From positions 1,240,001 to 1,304,000 of the forward strand of contig NZ_CP069128.1 of assembly GCF_029637485.1 (NCBI RefSeq): 64,000 nucleotides of DNA, given 5' to 3'. Below are positions 46,791 to 56,594 of this stretch, one piece after another. This DNA comes from Sphingomonas sp. LHG3406-1 (GTDB lineage: Bacteria > Pseudomonadota > Alphaproteobacteria > Sphingomonadales > Sphingomonadaceae). A program made the position numbers and the translations under genes. Numbering within the stretch: the first letter of the stretch is position 1; each line of letters opens with the position of its first letter. A model generated the notes under the pieces. The model was not told where the DNA came from, searched no databases, and worked only from the letters and a program-made list of their open reading frames with translations.

Positions 46791-47374
46791 TTGATCTTCT
46801 CCAGCGAATTGAGGTGTTTCTGGACGACGCCGGTGACCCTGGCCGCATGGTCCTTGAGCGGCCCGGCCGGCGCCGCGGCGAGATAGGAATTGACCTTGGC
46901 CAGCGTGTCCTGGTGGCCGGCACGCTGGTCGGCGAGATACTGGCGGTCGAAGTCGGCGCCGCTAAGGCCGCGGAGCGCATCGACCCTGGCCTGCATCTCG
47001 GGCGGGAGCGCGGCGGGAACGACGATGCCGGCCTGGGCGGCGGCGGCCTTGAGCTCGGTCGACGACTTGCCATGCTCGTCGATCATCATCTGCGCGTAGG
47101 TCTTGGCCGCGGGGAGGCTGGCCTTGTCGAGCGCAAGCTGGCTGGTCTGGATCTCGAACATGTCGCTGGCGGCGGCATTCTGGACGTAGACCTGGTCGGC
47201 GGTGGCGGCCGCCGCTCCGGTGAGGTTGGCGTCGGTGCCGCCGACGGCGAGATTGTCGACCGGCGCCTCGTCGGTCATGCCCTGCGTCTGGTTGTTGGAG
47301 ACGCTGGTTCTCGACTGCTTGCAGGCGCCGAGCGCGAGGGTGCCGATGGCGGCCGCGATGAGAAATCTGTTCAT
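46787..47374 (-). CDS. DUF4142 lipoprotein
   Basis: 195 residues with a lipoprotein signal MNRFLIAAAIGTLALGACKQ (Cys 18), a disordered Asn/Thr-rich linker, and a four-helix DUF4142 domain (YVQNAAASDMFEIQTSQLAL, AAKTYAQMMIDEHGKSSTEL, RQYLADQRAGHQDTLAKVNSYLA). The domain is ferritin-like in outline and is often found in periplasmic stress proteins; the function is unknown. I start at ATG 47374. The open frame continues far upstream, but only as a shadow of the amidohydrolase gene. Confidence 0.82.
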   Translation of the reverse strand: MNRFLIAAAIGTLALGACKQSRTSVSNNQTQGMTDEAPVDNLAVGGTDANLTGAAAATADQVYVQNAAASDMFEIQTSQLALDKASLPAAKTYAQMMIDEHGKSSTELKAAAAQAGIVVPAALPPEMQARVDALRGLSGADFDRQYLADQRAGHQDTLAKVNSYLAAAPAGPLKDHAARVTGVVQKHLNSLEKIK

Positions 47375-47436
47375 GGTTGGACGCCCTACTGATGAAGTCA
47401 GGGCGCCAACCCGGAAGGCCGGGATTGCGTTCCTTG

Positions 47437-48735
47437 TCAGCGGGGGGCAGCCACTCCCCTGACCAGCACGCCGCCCTTCACCACCGCCTGCGGGCTGGCG
47501 AGCACCGACGGATCGCGCAGCGGATCGCCGGCCACCGCGACCAGGTCGCCGAAGCGGCCGACGGCGATCGCGCCGACGTCCTTCTCCCGGCCGAGCGCCT
47601 CGGCGGCGGTGCGGGTGGCGGCCTGGATCGCCTGCAGCGGGGTCATGCCATAGCGGACCATCACCGCGAACTGACGGCCGGCGAGCCCATGCGGCATCAC
47701 ACCCGCGTCGGAGCCGAACACCATCCGGACACCCGCCTGATGCGCCTTGCGGAAGTTCTCGCGCTGGATGTCGCCGACCTCGCGGTCCTTGCGGAGATTG
47801 TCTTCGAGCACGCCGTTCTTGCGGCCCTCGGCCTGCGTGTAGTCGGTGTTGTAGATGTCCATCGAGAAATAGCAGGGCCGGGTGCGCTGGGCGCACAGCC
47901 TGATCGCCTCGGCGTCGGCGAGGCTGGCATGTTCGATCGTGTCGATCCCGGCGCGGACCGCGCGCTTGATCCCCTCGGCGCCATGGGCGTGGGCGGCGGT
48001 GCGCAGGCCCCATTGATTGGCTTCCTCGGCAATGGCGCGAAGCTCGGACTCGGAGAGCTGCGGCTGACCGGGCTCGGTGTTGCGGGAAAAGACGCCGCCG
48101 GTGGCGCAGACCTTGATCACCTCGGCGCCGAACTTGCGCTGGCGGCGGACCTGGTGGCGGAGCTCCTCGGGCCCGTCGCCGATCCCCTCTTCCTTCCTCG
48201 CCTTCTCGAGACTGGGCGGAAGGAAGGTGCTGTCGCAATGCCCGCCGGTCGCGCCGAGCGAGAAGCCGCCGGGGACGATGCGCGGGCCGACGGCATAGCC
48301 ATTGTCGATTGCTTGGCGGAGCCCGACGTCGTTGCGGTTGCCCGAGCCGACGTTGCGCACCGTGGTGAAGCCTGCGTCGAGCATGGCGCGGCCATTGCCG
48401 ACCGCGGTCATGCCGAAGAAGCTGTCGGTGAACTCCAGCCCGCGATAGCCGCCGATGTCGGCCGGGCTGTCGAGATGGACGTGCATGTCGATGAAGCCCG
48501 GCAGAAGCGTGCCGCTGAGCGCGATGTGGCGGACGTCGCTCGACCAGCGCACGGTGCGGGCGTCGGCGATGGCGGTAATCCGCCCATCGTCGCCGATGAA
48601 GACGGCCGGGCTCTCGACCATCTTGCCGGTGAGCACGTCGACCATCCGGTCGGCGGTGACGACCACCTTCTCGGCCTGTGCGGTGGCCGGGGCCAGCAGG
48701 GCCGCCGCCATCATCGCAACTCGTGCCATCGCCAT
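47437..48735 (-). CDS. Exported amidohydrolase (prolidase / imidazolonepropionase-like)
   Basis: Metal-dependent hydrolase of 432 residues with a signal peptide ([21 protein letters not shown]). Metal ligands are visible in order: [10 protein letters not shown] (H-x-H), [10 protein letters not shown] (carboxylated Lys), [10 protein letters not shown] (His), [10 protein letters not shown] (His) and [13 protein letters not shown] (Asp). This is the Xaa-Pro dipeptidase-like amidohydrolase subgroup that cleaves Xaa-Pro or related N-acyl peptides. ATG 48735 has AGGGGGA upstream. A frameshifted relative of the C-terminal part lies at 42831-43050. Confidence 0.87.
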   Translation of the reverse strand: MAMARVAMMAAALLAPATAQAEKVVVTADRMVDVLTGKMVESPAVFIGDDGRITAIADARTVRWSSDVRHIALSGTLLPGFIDMHVHLDSPADIGGYRGLEFTDSFFGMTAVGNGRAMLDAGFTTVRNVGSGNRNDVGLRQAIDNGYAVGPRIVPGGFSLGATGGHCDSTFLPPSLEKARKEEGIGDGPEELRHQVRRQRKFGAEVIKVCATGGVFSRNTEPGQPQLSESELRAIAEEANQWGLRTAAHAHGAEGIKRAVRAGIDTIEHASLADAEAIRLCAQRTRPCYFSMDIYNTDYTQAEGRKNGVLEDNLRKDREVGDIQRENFRKAHQAGVRMVFGSDAGVMPHGLAGRQFAVMVRYGMTPLQAIQAATRTAAEALGREKDVGAIAVGRFGDLVAVAGDPLRDPSVLASPQAVVKGGVLVRGVAAPR

Positions 48736-48815
48736 GTTCGATCCCCCTACTCGCCCGTTCTTCCAAGAATTGTGGCCGAACTCCGGCCTCCAGCGCAACC
48801 GGCGATGGTTGTGTC

Positions 48816-49838
48816 ATGGCAACCCGCCCCCATCTTCCTGGGATGCTTCCCCTTTCCGTTCTCGACCTCGCTCCCGTCCCCGACGGATCTGATGCCGGCG
48901 ATGCGCTCCGCAACGCCGCCGATCTCGCCCGCCATGCGGAAGCGCTCGGCTTCCGGCGCTACTGGATGGCCGAGCATCACAGCATGCCCGGCATCGCCAG
49001 CGCCGCCACGGCGGTCGCGCTGGCCTGGGTCGGGGCGAACACCTCGACCATCCGGATCGGCGCGGGCGGCATCATGCTTCCGAACCATGCCCCGCTGACT
49101 ATCGCCGAGCAGTTCGGCACCCTTGCGTCGCTCTATCCCGGCCGCATCGACCTCGGCCTTGGCCGCGCTCCAGGGACCGATCAGGCAGCGGCCTATGCAC
49201 TCCGGCGCAATCTCGCGTCCGACGAGAATCAGTTTCCGCGCGATGTCGTCGAGCTGCAGCAGTACTTCGAGGGCGGCGTGCAGCGGGTGCGGGCCATTCC
49301 CGGCGAGGGGCTCGACATCCCCCTGTGGATTCTCGGCTCCAGCACCTTCGGCGCGCAGCTCGCGGCGATGCTCGGGCTGCCCTACGCCTTCGCCTCGCAT
49401 TTCGCCCCGGCACAGATGATGGAAGCGATCCGGGTCTATCGCAGCAGCTTCCGCCCGTCGGCGCAGCTCGCCGAGCCCTACGTCATGCTGGGTTTCAACG
49501 TCATCGCCGCCGACAGCGATGCCGAGGCCGAGCTGCTCGCCACCTCCATCCAGCAGGCGTTCGTGAACCTGCGCAGCGGCAATCCCGGCAAGCTGCCGCG
49601 GCCTCAGGCCGGCTATGCCGATTCGCTGCCGGTCGCGGCGAGGGGCATGCTGGACCAGCTCCTGTCCGCCTCGGCCATCGGCAGCCCGGAGACCGTCCGC
49701 CGCCAGACCGTGGCCTTTGCCGAACGGACCGGGGCCGACGAGCTGATCGTCACCGCCCAGATCCACGACCACGAAGCGCGCAAGCGCTCCTACGCCATCC
49801 TGGCGGACGTGATGCAGCCGGCGGCCGTCGCCGCCTGA
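48816..49838 (+). CDS. LLM-class flavin-dependent oxidoreductase
   Basis: Luciferase-like monooxygenase fold of 340 residues in the group often named MsnO8. [80 protein letters not shown] and [17 protein letters not shown] are typical. It uses reduced FMN and oxygen on an unknown substrate. I start at ATG 48816, which leaves 80 bases to the divergent amidohydrolase gene. Confidence 0.88.
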   Translation: MATRPHLPGMLPLSVLDLAPVPDGSDAGDALRNAADLARHAEALGFRRYWMAEHHSMPGIASAATAVALAWVGANTSTIRIGAGGIMLPNHAPLTIAEQFGTLASLYPGRIDLGLGRAPGTDQAAAYALRRNLASDENQFPRDVVELQQYFEGGVQRVRAIPGEGLDIPLWILGSSTFGAQLAAMLGLPYAFASHFAPAQMMEAIRVYRSSFRPSAQLAEPYVMLGFNVIAADSDAEAELLATSIQQAFVNLRSGNPGKLPRPQAGYADSLPVAARGMLDQLLSASAIGSPETVRRQTVAFAERTGADELIVTAQIHDHEARKRSYAILADVMQPAAVAA

Positions 49839-49842
49839 CCGA

Positions 49843-51252
49843 TCACATGTGCAGCACGCGCCCGTCGGCGGCGAGGATGCTTTCATGCATCATCTCGCTC
49901 AGGGTCGGGTGCGGGAAGACGGTACGGGCGAAATCCTCGTCAAGGAGTTCGGCGGTCTTGCCGACCGTATAGCCCTGGATCAGCTCGGTCACTTCGGCGC
50001 CGATCATGTGCGCGCCGAGCAGTTCGCCGGTCTTGGCGTCCACCACCGTCTTGATGAAGCCTTCGGTTTCGCCGAGCGCGATCGCCTTGCCGTTGCCGAT
50101 GAAGGGGAACTTGCCGACTTTGATGCTGTAGCCGGCTTCCTTCGCCTTGGCCTCGGTCAGGCCGACGCTGGCGACCTGTGGATGGCAATAGGTGCAGCCC
50201 GGGATGTTCTTGGTGTCGAACGTGTGCGGATGGGCGTCCTTGCCCAGCTCCCTGGCGATGCTCTCGGCGGCGATCACGCCTTCGTGGCTGGCCTTGTGTG
50301 CAAGCCACGGCGCGCCGGTGACGTCGCCGATTGCCCAGATGCCGGGGACGTTGGTGCGGCCATAGGGATCGATCTCGATCCGCCCGCGCTCGACCGCCAC
50401 GCCAAGCGTCTCCAGCCCGATGTTCTCGGTATTGTGAACGATTCCGACCGCGACGATGACGTGGCTGAAGGTCTTGGCTTGGACCTTGCCGTCCTTGCCC
50501 TTGATCTCGGCCGCGACGCCGTTGGCATCGGACTTGAGGCTCTGCACGCCGGCTTCGGTCAGGATGGTCATACCCTGCTTCTCGAGGCTCTTCTGGAGCG
50601 CCGCCGAGACTTCCTCGTCCTCGGCCGGAACGATGCGGTTCAGCATCTCGACCACCGTCACCTTGGCGCCGAGGTCGTTGTAGAAGCTGGCGAACTCGAT
50701 CCCGATCGCACCCGATCCGATGACCAGCAGCTCGCTCGGCATCTCGGCCGGGGTCATGGCATGGCGATAGGTCCAGATGCGCTTGCCGTCCGACTGCGCG
50801 AATGGCAGCTCGCGGGCGCGGGCGCCGGTGGCGACGATGATGTGCCTTGCTTTGAGGTCGGTCGTCTTGCCGTCCTTCTCGACGCTGAGCTTGCCTTTGC
50901 CGGTGATCGTGCCGGTGCCCATGTGCACCGCAATCTTGTTCTTCTTCATCAGGTGCGTGACGCCCTGGTTCAATTGCTTGGCGACGGCGCGCGAGCGGGC
51001 GACCACCTTGGCAAGATCGAAGCTGACCCCGGTCGCGCCGAGGCCGTAGCTCTCGGCATGCTTCATCTGGTGATAGACCTCTCCCGACCGGAGCAGCGCC
51101 TTGGTCGGGATGCAGCCCCAGTTGAGGCAGATGCCGCCCAAGCTCTCGCGCTCGACGATCGCGGTCTTGAGCCCGAGCTGGCTCGCCCGGATCGCCGCGA
51201 CATAGCCGCCGGGACCGGAGCCCAGCACGATGAGGTCGTAATTCTCAGCCAT
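49843..51252 (-). CDS. lpdA: Dihydrolipoyl dehydrogenase (E3)
   Basis: FAD disulfide oxidoreductase of 469 residues that reoxidises lipoyl groups of 2-oxoacid dehydrogenases. It has FAD motif DLIVLGSGPGGYVAAIRASQLG, redox disulfide GGICLNWGCIPTKAL, NAD motif LLVIGSGAIGIEFASFY, and the C-terminal catalytic pair in FPHPTLSEMMHES. I start at ATG 51252, overlapping the thioesterase stop by 8 bases. With the E2 gene upstream in the same run it is most likely the E3 of pyruvate dehydrogenase. Confidence 0.94.
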   Translation of the reverse strand: MAENYDLIVLGSGPGGYVAAIRASQLGLKTAIVERESLGGICLNWGCIPTKALLRSGEVYHQMKHAESYGLGATGVSFDLAKVVARSRAVAKQLNQGVTHLMKKNKIAVHMGTGTITGKGKLSVEKDGKTTDLKARHIIVATGARARELPFAQSDGKRIWTYRHAMTPAEMPSELLVIGSGAIGIEFASFYNDLGAKVTVVEMLNRIVPAEDEEVSAALQKSLEKQGMTILTEAGVQSLKSDANGVAAEIKGKDGKVQAKTFSHVIVAVGIVHNTENIGLETLGVAVERGRIEIDPYGRTNVPGIWAIGDVTGAPWLAHKASHEGVIAAESIARELGKDAHPHTFDTKNIPGCTYCHPQVASVGLTEAKAKEAGYSIKVGKFPFIGNGKAIALGETEGFIKTVVDAKTGELLGAHMIGAEVTELIQGYTVGKTAELLDEDFARTVFPHPTLSEMMHESILAADGRVLHM

Positions 51253-51634
51253 GGTCTTCTTCCTTCGCCGCGATAGGCCGCGGCCTGTTGTTCTCGTCCA
51301 GCGCGACAAAGGTGAACTCACCCTCAGCCACCAACGTCTCGGCGTCGCCGTCCCGCGCCCGCGCGATGCCCTCGGCGCGCAGCAGCAGCGAGGTGCGCCC
51401 CTGTTTCAGCAGTTCGACATAGACCGACAGCTCGTCGCCGACCGCCATCATGCCGGGGAAACGGAGCTTCTCTGCCGCCACCAGGATCGCCTTGCCGCCC
51501 GAGCGGCGCGACGCGAATGACCCGCAGGCAAGCCCCATCTGCCCCATCAGCCAACCGCCGAAGACGCCGCCATAAGGGTTGGTGTCGGCCGGCATCGCCG
51601 TGGTGCGGATTGATGGTTCTCGTCTTCCTGTCAC
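51245..51634 (-). CDS. Acyl-CoA thioesterase (hotdog fold, YciA-like)
   Basis: 129-residue hotdog protein from GTG 51634. TNPYGGVFGGWLMGQMGLACGSFA carries the catalytic loop of YciA/acyl-CoA hydrolase family, followed by AEKLRFPGMMAVGDELSVYVELLKQGRTSL and a C-terminal FTFVALDENNRPRPI. It cleaves acyl-CoA to free acid and CoA. The GTG overlaps the stop of the 82-residue membrane protein as GTGA, and its stop overlaps lpdA. Confidence 0.86.
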   Translation of the reverse strand: MTGRREPSIRTTAMPADTNPYGGVFGGWLMGQMGLACGSFASRRSGGKAILVAAEKLRFPGMMAVGDELSVYVELLKQGRTSLLLRAEGIARARDGDAETLVAEGEFTFVALDENNRPRPIAAKEEDHG

Positions 51635-51879
51635 GAACGCACTCCATTCGCCATCCAGAGAAGAACGACAATAAGCATTGGCGTCAGCAGCACAGCGGTC
51701 AGCGCCAGGCGGACGCCGCTGCCTACGAAGAGGCTCGCCAAGCCCGCAATCAGGGCAATCATCATCAGCGAATAGCCGACCAGCTTGTCCAGCCCGAGCC
51801 CGGAGAGGGCGATCACGCCGCCAAGCAACGCGGCGCCGAGCGCCAGCACGCCATTGAGGATGATGTGGAGCATTCCCAT
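51631..51879 (-). CDS. Small three-helix membrane protein
   Basis: 82 residues, nearly all hydrophobic: helices about 5-26, 31-53 and 57-78, with GVRLALTAVLLTPMLIVVLLW last. I do not recognise a family. It is translationally coupled to the thioesterase and lies in the E2-to-E3 gene run. Confidence 0.6.
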   Translation of the reverse strand: MGMLHIILNGVLALGAALLGGVIALSGLGLDKLVGYSLMMIALIAGLASLFVGSGVRLALTAVLLTPMLIVVLLWMANGVRS

Positions 51880-51936
51880 CAGCGCTTACATCCGCAGTAG
51901 AGAAAAAGGCTTCTGCCAAGCAGGATCGTCATCCGC

Positions 51937-52077
51937 CTACAGCCCCGGCGGCCTGCGGTACCACCCGGCAGGGGCCAGCAGCAGTGCGCGATTGGCGATA
52001 AGCACGACGATCGCCCGCCTGTCGCGGAGCTGTTTCAGGCCGAGATGCGGACCGGAAGATGCACGGCGCCTGCCCAT
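51937..52077 (-). CDS. Possible small protein (46 residues) downstream of the E2 gene
   Basis: An open frame MGRRRASSGPHLGLKQLRDR continues into AIVVLIANRALLLAPAGWY and ends with PPGL. It has a basic head and a short hydrophobic stretch. It starts 10 bases after the E2 stop, but the upstream GGGGA is too close to be a good ribosome site. It may be chance in the 208-base gap (51880-52087), which holds nothing else I can name. Confidence 0.2.
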   Translation of the reverse strand: MGRRRASSGPHLGLKQLRDRRAIVVLIANRALLLAPAGWYRRPPGL

Positions 52078-52087
52078 TCCCCAGACG

Positions 52088-53398
52088 CTATGCCACCAGC
52101 CCCAGCGGGTTTTCGATCAGTTCCTTGAGCGTCTTCATCAGCCGCGCCCCGTCGGCACCATCGATGGCACGGTGGTCGAAGCTGCCGGTGATGCTCATCA
52201 CGGTGGCGACGCTCAGCTCGTCGCCCGTGACCCACGGCCTCTTCTCGCCCGCGCCGACCGCGAGGATCATCGCCTGGGGCGGGTTGATGACGGCGTCGAA
52301 CTGCTTGATCCCGAACATGCCCATGTTGCTCAAGGACGCGGTGCCGCCCTGATATTCGTGCGGCTGCAACTTGCCTTCCTTGGCCCGGCCGGCGAGTTCG
52401 GTGATCTCCTGGCTGATCTTCGATACCGATTTGGACGCGGCGTCGGTGACGATCGGGGTGATGAGGCCGCCAGGAATGCTCACCGCCACCGAGACGTCGG
52501 CGCGCTTGTACATGATCAGCTGGTCAGGGGTGAAGCTGACGTTGCACTCGGGCACCGCCTCGAGTGCGACGCCCAGCGCCTTGATCAGCAGATCGTTGAC
52601 GCTGAGCTTGATCTTGCGGCCCGCCAGCCCCGCATTCAGCTCGCCGCGAAGCTTCAGCAGCGCGTCGAGGCGGACGTCGACCGTCAGGTAGATGTGCGGA
52701 ATGTCGCGCTTCGCTTCGCTGAGGCGGCGCGCGATCGTCTTGCGCATGTTCGACAGCTTGACCGCTTCATGCGGGATGTCGGTGCTGAACGGCTGGGCGG
52801 GAGCGGCAGCCGGGGCTGGCGCTGCAGCAGCAGCGCTGGGCGCGGCCGCCGCCTGGGGCTGCGCCGCCGCACCGCCAGCCGCCTGGCCGAGGTCGGCGCG
52901 GACGATGCGCCCACCGGGGCCGCTGCCCGTGAGGGTAGAAAGATCGATCCCCTGTGCCTGGGCCAGCTTGCGCGCGAGCGGGCTCGCCTTGACGCGCTCG
53001 CCCTCGCCCTTGGGCGCCGGCGCGGCGGCAGGCTGCGCCGGCGCGGCGGGCGTTTCGACCGGGGCGGGAGTGGGCGCGGCCGGCGCCGGCGCGGCTTCGG
53101 CCTTGGGCGCGGGAGCCGGGGCGGCCTTGGGCGCAGCAGCAGGCGCGGCCTCCTCCCCTTCCCCGCCGATCAGCGCGATCGGCGTTCCGACCTTCACGCC
53201 GTCGGTGCCCTCGGCGACCAGAATCTTGGAGATGACGCCTTCGTCGACGGCCTCGAACTCCATCGTCGCCTTGTCGGTCTCGATCTCGGCGAGGATGTCG
53301 CCGCTTGCGACCGTGTCGCCCTCCTTCACCAGCCATTTGGCCAGCGTCCCCTCCTCCATCGTCGGGGACAGAGCGGGCATTTTCAGTTCGATCGCCAT
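52088..53398 (-). CDS. pdhC: Pyruvate dehydrogenase complex E2 (dihydrolipoamide acetyltransferase)
   Basis: 436 residues. An N-terminal lipoyl domain has the lipoylated Lys in [15 protein letters not shown], then a long Ala/Pro linker (about 85-135), a peripheral-subunit-binding domain ([35 protein letters not shown]), a second Ala/Pro linker, and the acetyltransferase core with [36 protein letters not shown] and the catalytic [16 protein letters not shown] codons at 53401 and 53398 are both possible. E1 genes are not next to it in the window. Confidence 0.94.
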   Translation of the reverse strand: MAIELKMPALSPTMEEGTLAKWLVKEGDTVASGDILAEIETDKATMEFEAVDEGVISKILVAEGTDGVKVGTPIALIGGEGEEAAPAAAPKAAPAPAPKAEAAPAPAAPTPAPVETPAAPAQPAAAPAPKGEGERVKASPLARKLAQAQGIDLSTLTGSGPGGRIVRADLGQAAGGAAAQPQAAAAPSAAAAAPAPAAAPAQPFSTDIPHEAVKLSNMRKTIARRLSEAKRDIPHIYLTVDVRLDALLKLRGELNAGLAGRKIKLSVNDLLIKALGVALEAVPECNVSFTPDQLIMYKRADVSVAVSIPGGLITPIVTDAASKSVSKISQEITELAGRAKEGKLQPHEYQGGTASLSNMGMFGIKQFDAVINPPQAMILAVGAGEKRPWVTGDELSVATVMSITGSFDHRAIDGADGARLMKTLKELIENPLGLVA

Positions 53399-53427
53399 CA
53401 TCACGCCTTCAAGTGAACCGTCGTTTC

Positions 53428-53955
53428 ATGCCCCTGAAAGACCATGCCCCCTTGCCCGTCAAGCAGCGCTGGGCCACGCTGGCGCATATGGCGGGCAAGC
53501 GCACCTATCTGGTCGTGGTGGACGACAGCAGCGAGGCGCGGGTCGCGCTCCGCTTCGCCGCGCGGCGCGCGGCCAAGACCGGCGGCGTCTTCGAGGTGCT
53601 GGCGCTGACGGAGAGCCAGGACTTCGTCCAGTGGGGCGGGGTTCAGGCAGCAATCGAGGAAGAACAGCAGCTGCGCATCGAGGCGCGGGTAGCGGCCGCC
53701 CTCGGCGACCTGCCCGGCGCCGACCAGTTCCGTCCCGAGGCGATCCTGATCCAGGCGGGCAATCCGACCGAGGTCGTGAGCGCGCTGATCGGAAGTCGCT
53801 CCGACATCGCCGCCCTGGTGCTCGGCGCCGCCCCCTCGGGCGACCCGGGCGATCTTGTCGCCGCTTTCTCCGGCAGCGACTCGGGCAAGCTCCCCTGCCC
53901 GGTGATGATCATCCCGGGGGGATTGAGCGACGAACGGCTGGAAGCGCTGAGCTGA
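53428..53955 (+). CDS. Universal stress protein UspA-like
   Basis: 175-residue Usp-fold protein. After a short lead, KRTYLVVVDDSSEARVALRFAARRAAKTGG is the N-terminal strand-helix with the nucleotide Asp, and a C-terminal ALVLGAAPSGDPGD and PVMIIPGG complete the fold. The canonical G-2x-G-9x-G(S/T) ATP loop is not clear, so ATP binding is doubtful. The start at 53428 is 29 bases from the divergent E2 gene; an internal ATG at 53488 is an alternative. Confidence 0.75.
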   Translation: MPLKDHAPLPVKQRWATLAHMAGKRTYLVVVDDSSEARVALRFAARRAAKTGGVFEVLALTESQDFVQWGGVQAAIEEEQQLRIEARVAAALGDLPGADQFRPEAILIQAGNPTEVVSALIGSRSDIAALVLGAAPSGDPGDLVAAFSGSDSGKLPCPVMIIPGGLSDERLEALS

Positions 53956-53964
53956 ACCGGTCGC

Positions 53965-54444
53965 TCAGATTCGCGATGCCAGCAATTCGCACAGCCTGAG
54001 GCAGCCAGCCTCGTCCGCGGCGTCGAAGCGGGCCTTGTTCGGCGAGTCGAGGTCGAGGACGGCAAGCAGCTGGCCGCCCCGTACGATCGGCACCACCAGT
54101 TCGCTCTCGCTCGCCGAATCGCAGGCGATGTGGCCGGGAAAGGCGTGGACGTCGTCGACGCGCTGGACCTCGAGCGTCGCCGCCGCGGTGCCGCAGACAC
54201 CGCGGCCAAAAGGAATGCGGATGCAGGCCGGTCGGCCGTGGAAGGGCCCGAGCACCAGTTCGCCGCCCACGTTGCGATAGAAGCCAGCCCAATTGAGGTC
54301 GGGCAAGGTCTCCCAGATCAGCGCCGCCGCATTGGCCATGTTGGCGATCCCGTCCGGCTCGCCCGAGGTCAGCCCGTCGAGCGCGGCGAGGAGGTCGGCA
54401 TAGAGCGTCCGCTTGTCGGCCGCAGTGATTCGATAGTCGTACAT
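53965..54444 (-). CDS. msrC: Free methionine-(R)-sulfoxide reductase (GAF domain)
   Basis: Repairs free methionine-R-sulfoxide. The 159-residue GAF protein has LPDLNWAGFYRNVGGELVLGPFHG, the resolving/catalytic Cys set in GRPACIRIPFGRGVCGTAA and PGHIACDSASESELVVP, and LLAVLDLDSPNKARFD, matching the three-Cys arrangement of fRMsr. It is the last gene of a minus-strand trio. Confidence 0.9.
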   Translation of the reverse strand: MYDYRITAADKRTLYADLLAALDGLTSGEPDGIANMANAAALIWETLPDLNWAGFYRNVGGELVLGPFHGRPACIRIPFGRGVCGTAAATLEVQRVDDVHAFPGHIACDSASESELVVPIVRGGQLLAVLDLDSPNKARFDAADEAGCLRLCELLASRI

Positions 54445-54487
54445 GGATTCATCCTTCAGCCGCCCAGCGCAGCCGGGGCATGATCCG

Positions 54488-54910
54488 TCACCGTAGCGGC
54501 GGAACGTCGATGGTTCGCGCGGCGGGGTAATGCTTGTCGAGATGCTTCTTGATGAGGCGCAGGTTCCGCGTGTTGGAACGGAAGAAATAGTCGGGAATGG
54601 CGCCCACGAACGGGATCATCCCGAGCAGCCAGTCGATCCCGATGTTCTTGCCCATGCGTAGCACCTGCCACTTGGACATGCCGAGGTTGCGTGCTTCGAA
54701 GGCGAGATAGGCACCGAGACCGGCGGCGACCGTCGGGCCGACGCCAGGCACGAAGTCGAGGATGACGTCGAGCCCGACCCGCTTGCTGGTGCCGGGGATC
54801 GGCAGCGCCCGCTCGAGCAGATGCTCCAGCGCTTCGATTCGCTGACGCACATGCTGCGGCTGGCAGCTCAGGGGCAGGTCGCGGACGTAGGGGCCTGGAC
54901 GGACGCTCAT
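54488..54910 (-). CDS. DUF4112 membrane protein
   Basis: 140 residues with IEALEHLLERALPIPGTSKRVGLDVILDFVPGVGPTVAAGLGAYLAFEARNLG and IGIDWLLGMIPFVGAIPDYFFRSNTRNLRLI, the DUF4112 signature with two or three short hydrophobic segments. The function is unknown. The start at 54910 is four bases after the stop of the upstream binding protein. Confidence 0.85.
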   Translation of the reverse strand: MSVRPGPYVRDLPLSCQPQHVRQRIEALEHLLERALPIPGTSKRVGLDVILDFVPGVGPTVAAGLGAYLAFEARNLGMSKWQVLRMGKNIGIDWLLGMIPFVGAIPDYFFRSNTRNLRLIKKHLDKHYPAARTIDVPPLR

Positions 54911-54914
54911 GGCC

Positions 54915-56489
54915 CTAATTTCGTGCGCCCGCGTCGGTTCGCAAGCCCACCAGGCTGTGGCGGGCAAACCGGTTCTCGGCGAAGCCGTCGAAATTGCGCC
55001 CGGCAAGCGACCAGCGGATGGGCGCGGCGATGGGAATGAACAGCACCTGTTCGCGCATGATCCGCTCCGCCTCGGCGAAGAAGGCCGCTCGCTGGGGGGC
55101 AAAGCCGGTCAGGCGGGCGGCGTCGAGCAGCCGGTCCGCCTCTTCCGAGCAGATCGCCGCAAACTCGCAGCGGAAGTTGCGCAGGAACCAGGCGGGCGAG
55201 TTGGAGGGCGCCACCGCGTCGATCCAGCGGAAGTCGGCGTTGCGCGCGCCGCGGGCATCCTCGACCGCAAGCCCGAGCGGCGCCCAGTCGGTTTTGAGCC
55301 GCTGCAGGATGATGTCGCCACCGGGGCCGGCCGGGAGATCGACCCGGACTGCGGCACGGAAGGCGGGCGCGGGTGCGACTGCTGCTTCGGCCTGTTCCGC
55401 GGCGGCCGCCTCCCCTCCACTCCGCTCCGCTGGCGCCGGCGCCGGCTGTGCCGGGAACAGGCGGTCGGCGATCTGCACGAGCGCGGGGCGGCGTTCGGCG
55501 AACGGAGTCGCCGCCCAGGCGGGCTGGGCCGGCGCGCCGTATCCGTCGAGCCCCGTCTGGAGCAGGCTGGCGCGGGACTGCAGGCCGGGCACGCCTAGCG
55601 CGGCGACCAGGGCATCGCGGTCGATCGCCGCGTCGAGCAGGGCACGCGCCTCGCGATCGGCCGCAATGCCGTCGCGGCGGGCGGGGACGAGGCCGAACAG
55701 GCCTGCCACCGGATCGAAGCGCAGGCTCCCGCGCGGCAGCCGCGCGCCGAGCGCGACCGGCACGTCCGCGACCGTTCCGCCGATCACCATCTCGGTCCGC
55801 CCATCGACGAAAGCATCGACCGCATCCTTCGCCGAAGCCGCCGTCAGTCGTACGCGCTCCTCGCTGCTCTCGTCGCCGTCGAAGCCGGGAAGGGTGCGAT
55901 CGAGGATCAGCGCCTCGCCCTCGCGGCGATACCGGAAGGGCCCACTGCCCCTGCCCTCGCGGACAAGGCCGAACTGCGGCTGGGCAAGCAATTGCAGGAA
56001 GTGGGGTCGCGGTGCGCTCAGCTCGATGGCGATCACGCGATCGGTCATCGCCACCACCTCGCGCACGGCGCCGATCGAATCGCGCAGGGGATCGCCGTCG
56101 CGCCGGGCGAGCTGCCGCTTGATCAGGCGGACGATGTCGCGCGCCCGCACCCGCCGGCCGTCGCTCCATTCCGCATTCTGCAGACGGAAGACGTAGCTCA
56201 GCCCGTCGTCGCTGACGGCCCAGCGCTCGGCAAGGGCAGGCGCGACGTCGCCCGCGGCATCGAATCGCACCAGGCCCTGTGCGACATTGTCGACCAGCAA
56301 CAGGTCGGCGGGCGTCAGCGATGCGGTGGTCGGGTCGGCGAGGCTGGGCAGCCGGTCGGCGATGACCGTGACCACCGCTTCGCCGCTCGCCGAGTCACGG
56401 CAGGAAGCGACCGGCGCCAGCACGGCGACCAGCAGAAGCGTCGCCGCTGCCTTTCCGCCAGCCCATGTCCGAAAGCCTCGCACCGGCAC
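54915..56489 (-). CDS. ABC transporter substrate-binding lipoprotein, family 5 (peptide/solute type)
   Basis: 524 residues with a lipoprotein signal (LLLVAVLAPVASC, Cys about 30) and the SBP_bac_5 layout: LLLVDNVAQGLVRFDAAGDVAPALAERWAVSDDGLSYVFRLQNAEWSDGRRVRARDIV is the family hallmark. A Pro/Ala-rich insertion lies near 345-385. No permease or ATPase gene is adjacent, so it is an orphan binding protein; the substrate is unknown. It is divergent from the penicillin-binding protein gene. Confidence 0.83.
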   Translation of the reverse strand: MPVRGFRTWAGGKAAATLLLVAVLAPVASCRDSASGEAVVTVIADRLPSLADPTTASLTPADLLLVDNVAQGLVRFDAAGDVAPALAERWAVSDDGLSYVFRLQNAEWSDGRRVRARDIVRLIKRQLARRDGDPLRDSIGAVREVVAMTDRVIAIELSAPRPHFLQLLAQPQFGLVREGRGSGPFRYRREGEALILDRTLPGFDGDESSEERVRLTAASAKDAVDAFVDGRTEMVIGGTVADVPVALGARLPRGSLRFDPVAGLFGLVPARRDGIAADREARALLDAAIDRDALVAALGVPGLQSRASLLQTGLDGYGAPAQPAWAATPFAERRPALVQIADRLFPAQPAPAPAERSGGEAAAAEQAEAAVAPAPAFRAAVRVDLPAGPGGDIILQRLKTDWAPLGLAVEDARGARNADFRWIDAVAPSNSPAWFLRNFRCEFAAICSEEADRLLDAARLTGFAPQRAAFFAEAERIMREQVLFIPIAAPIRWSLAGRNFDGFAENRFARHSLVGLRTDAGARN

Positions 56490-56594
56490 ACCCTAGCGAT
56501 GCTCCGGCCCGACAGAAAGGGTTCAGCTTTTCTTCTCTAGCCAGTCGGTTACAGCTGTATTAGGGCCACAAGCCACCTCGAGTGACGGAAGCGG

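Noticed and set aside
46787..48913. A 708-codon open frame on minus ending in the DUF4142 protein
   Set aside because: Only the last 195 codons match a family and have a lipoprotein signal. The rest overlaps the amidohydrolase gene in another frame and is an effect of high GC content.
53020..53160. Repeated Ala/Pro-coding DNA in the E2 gene as a possible tandem repeat locus
   Set aside because: It is the normal flexible linker between lipoyl and binding domains.
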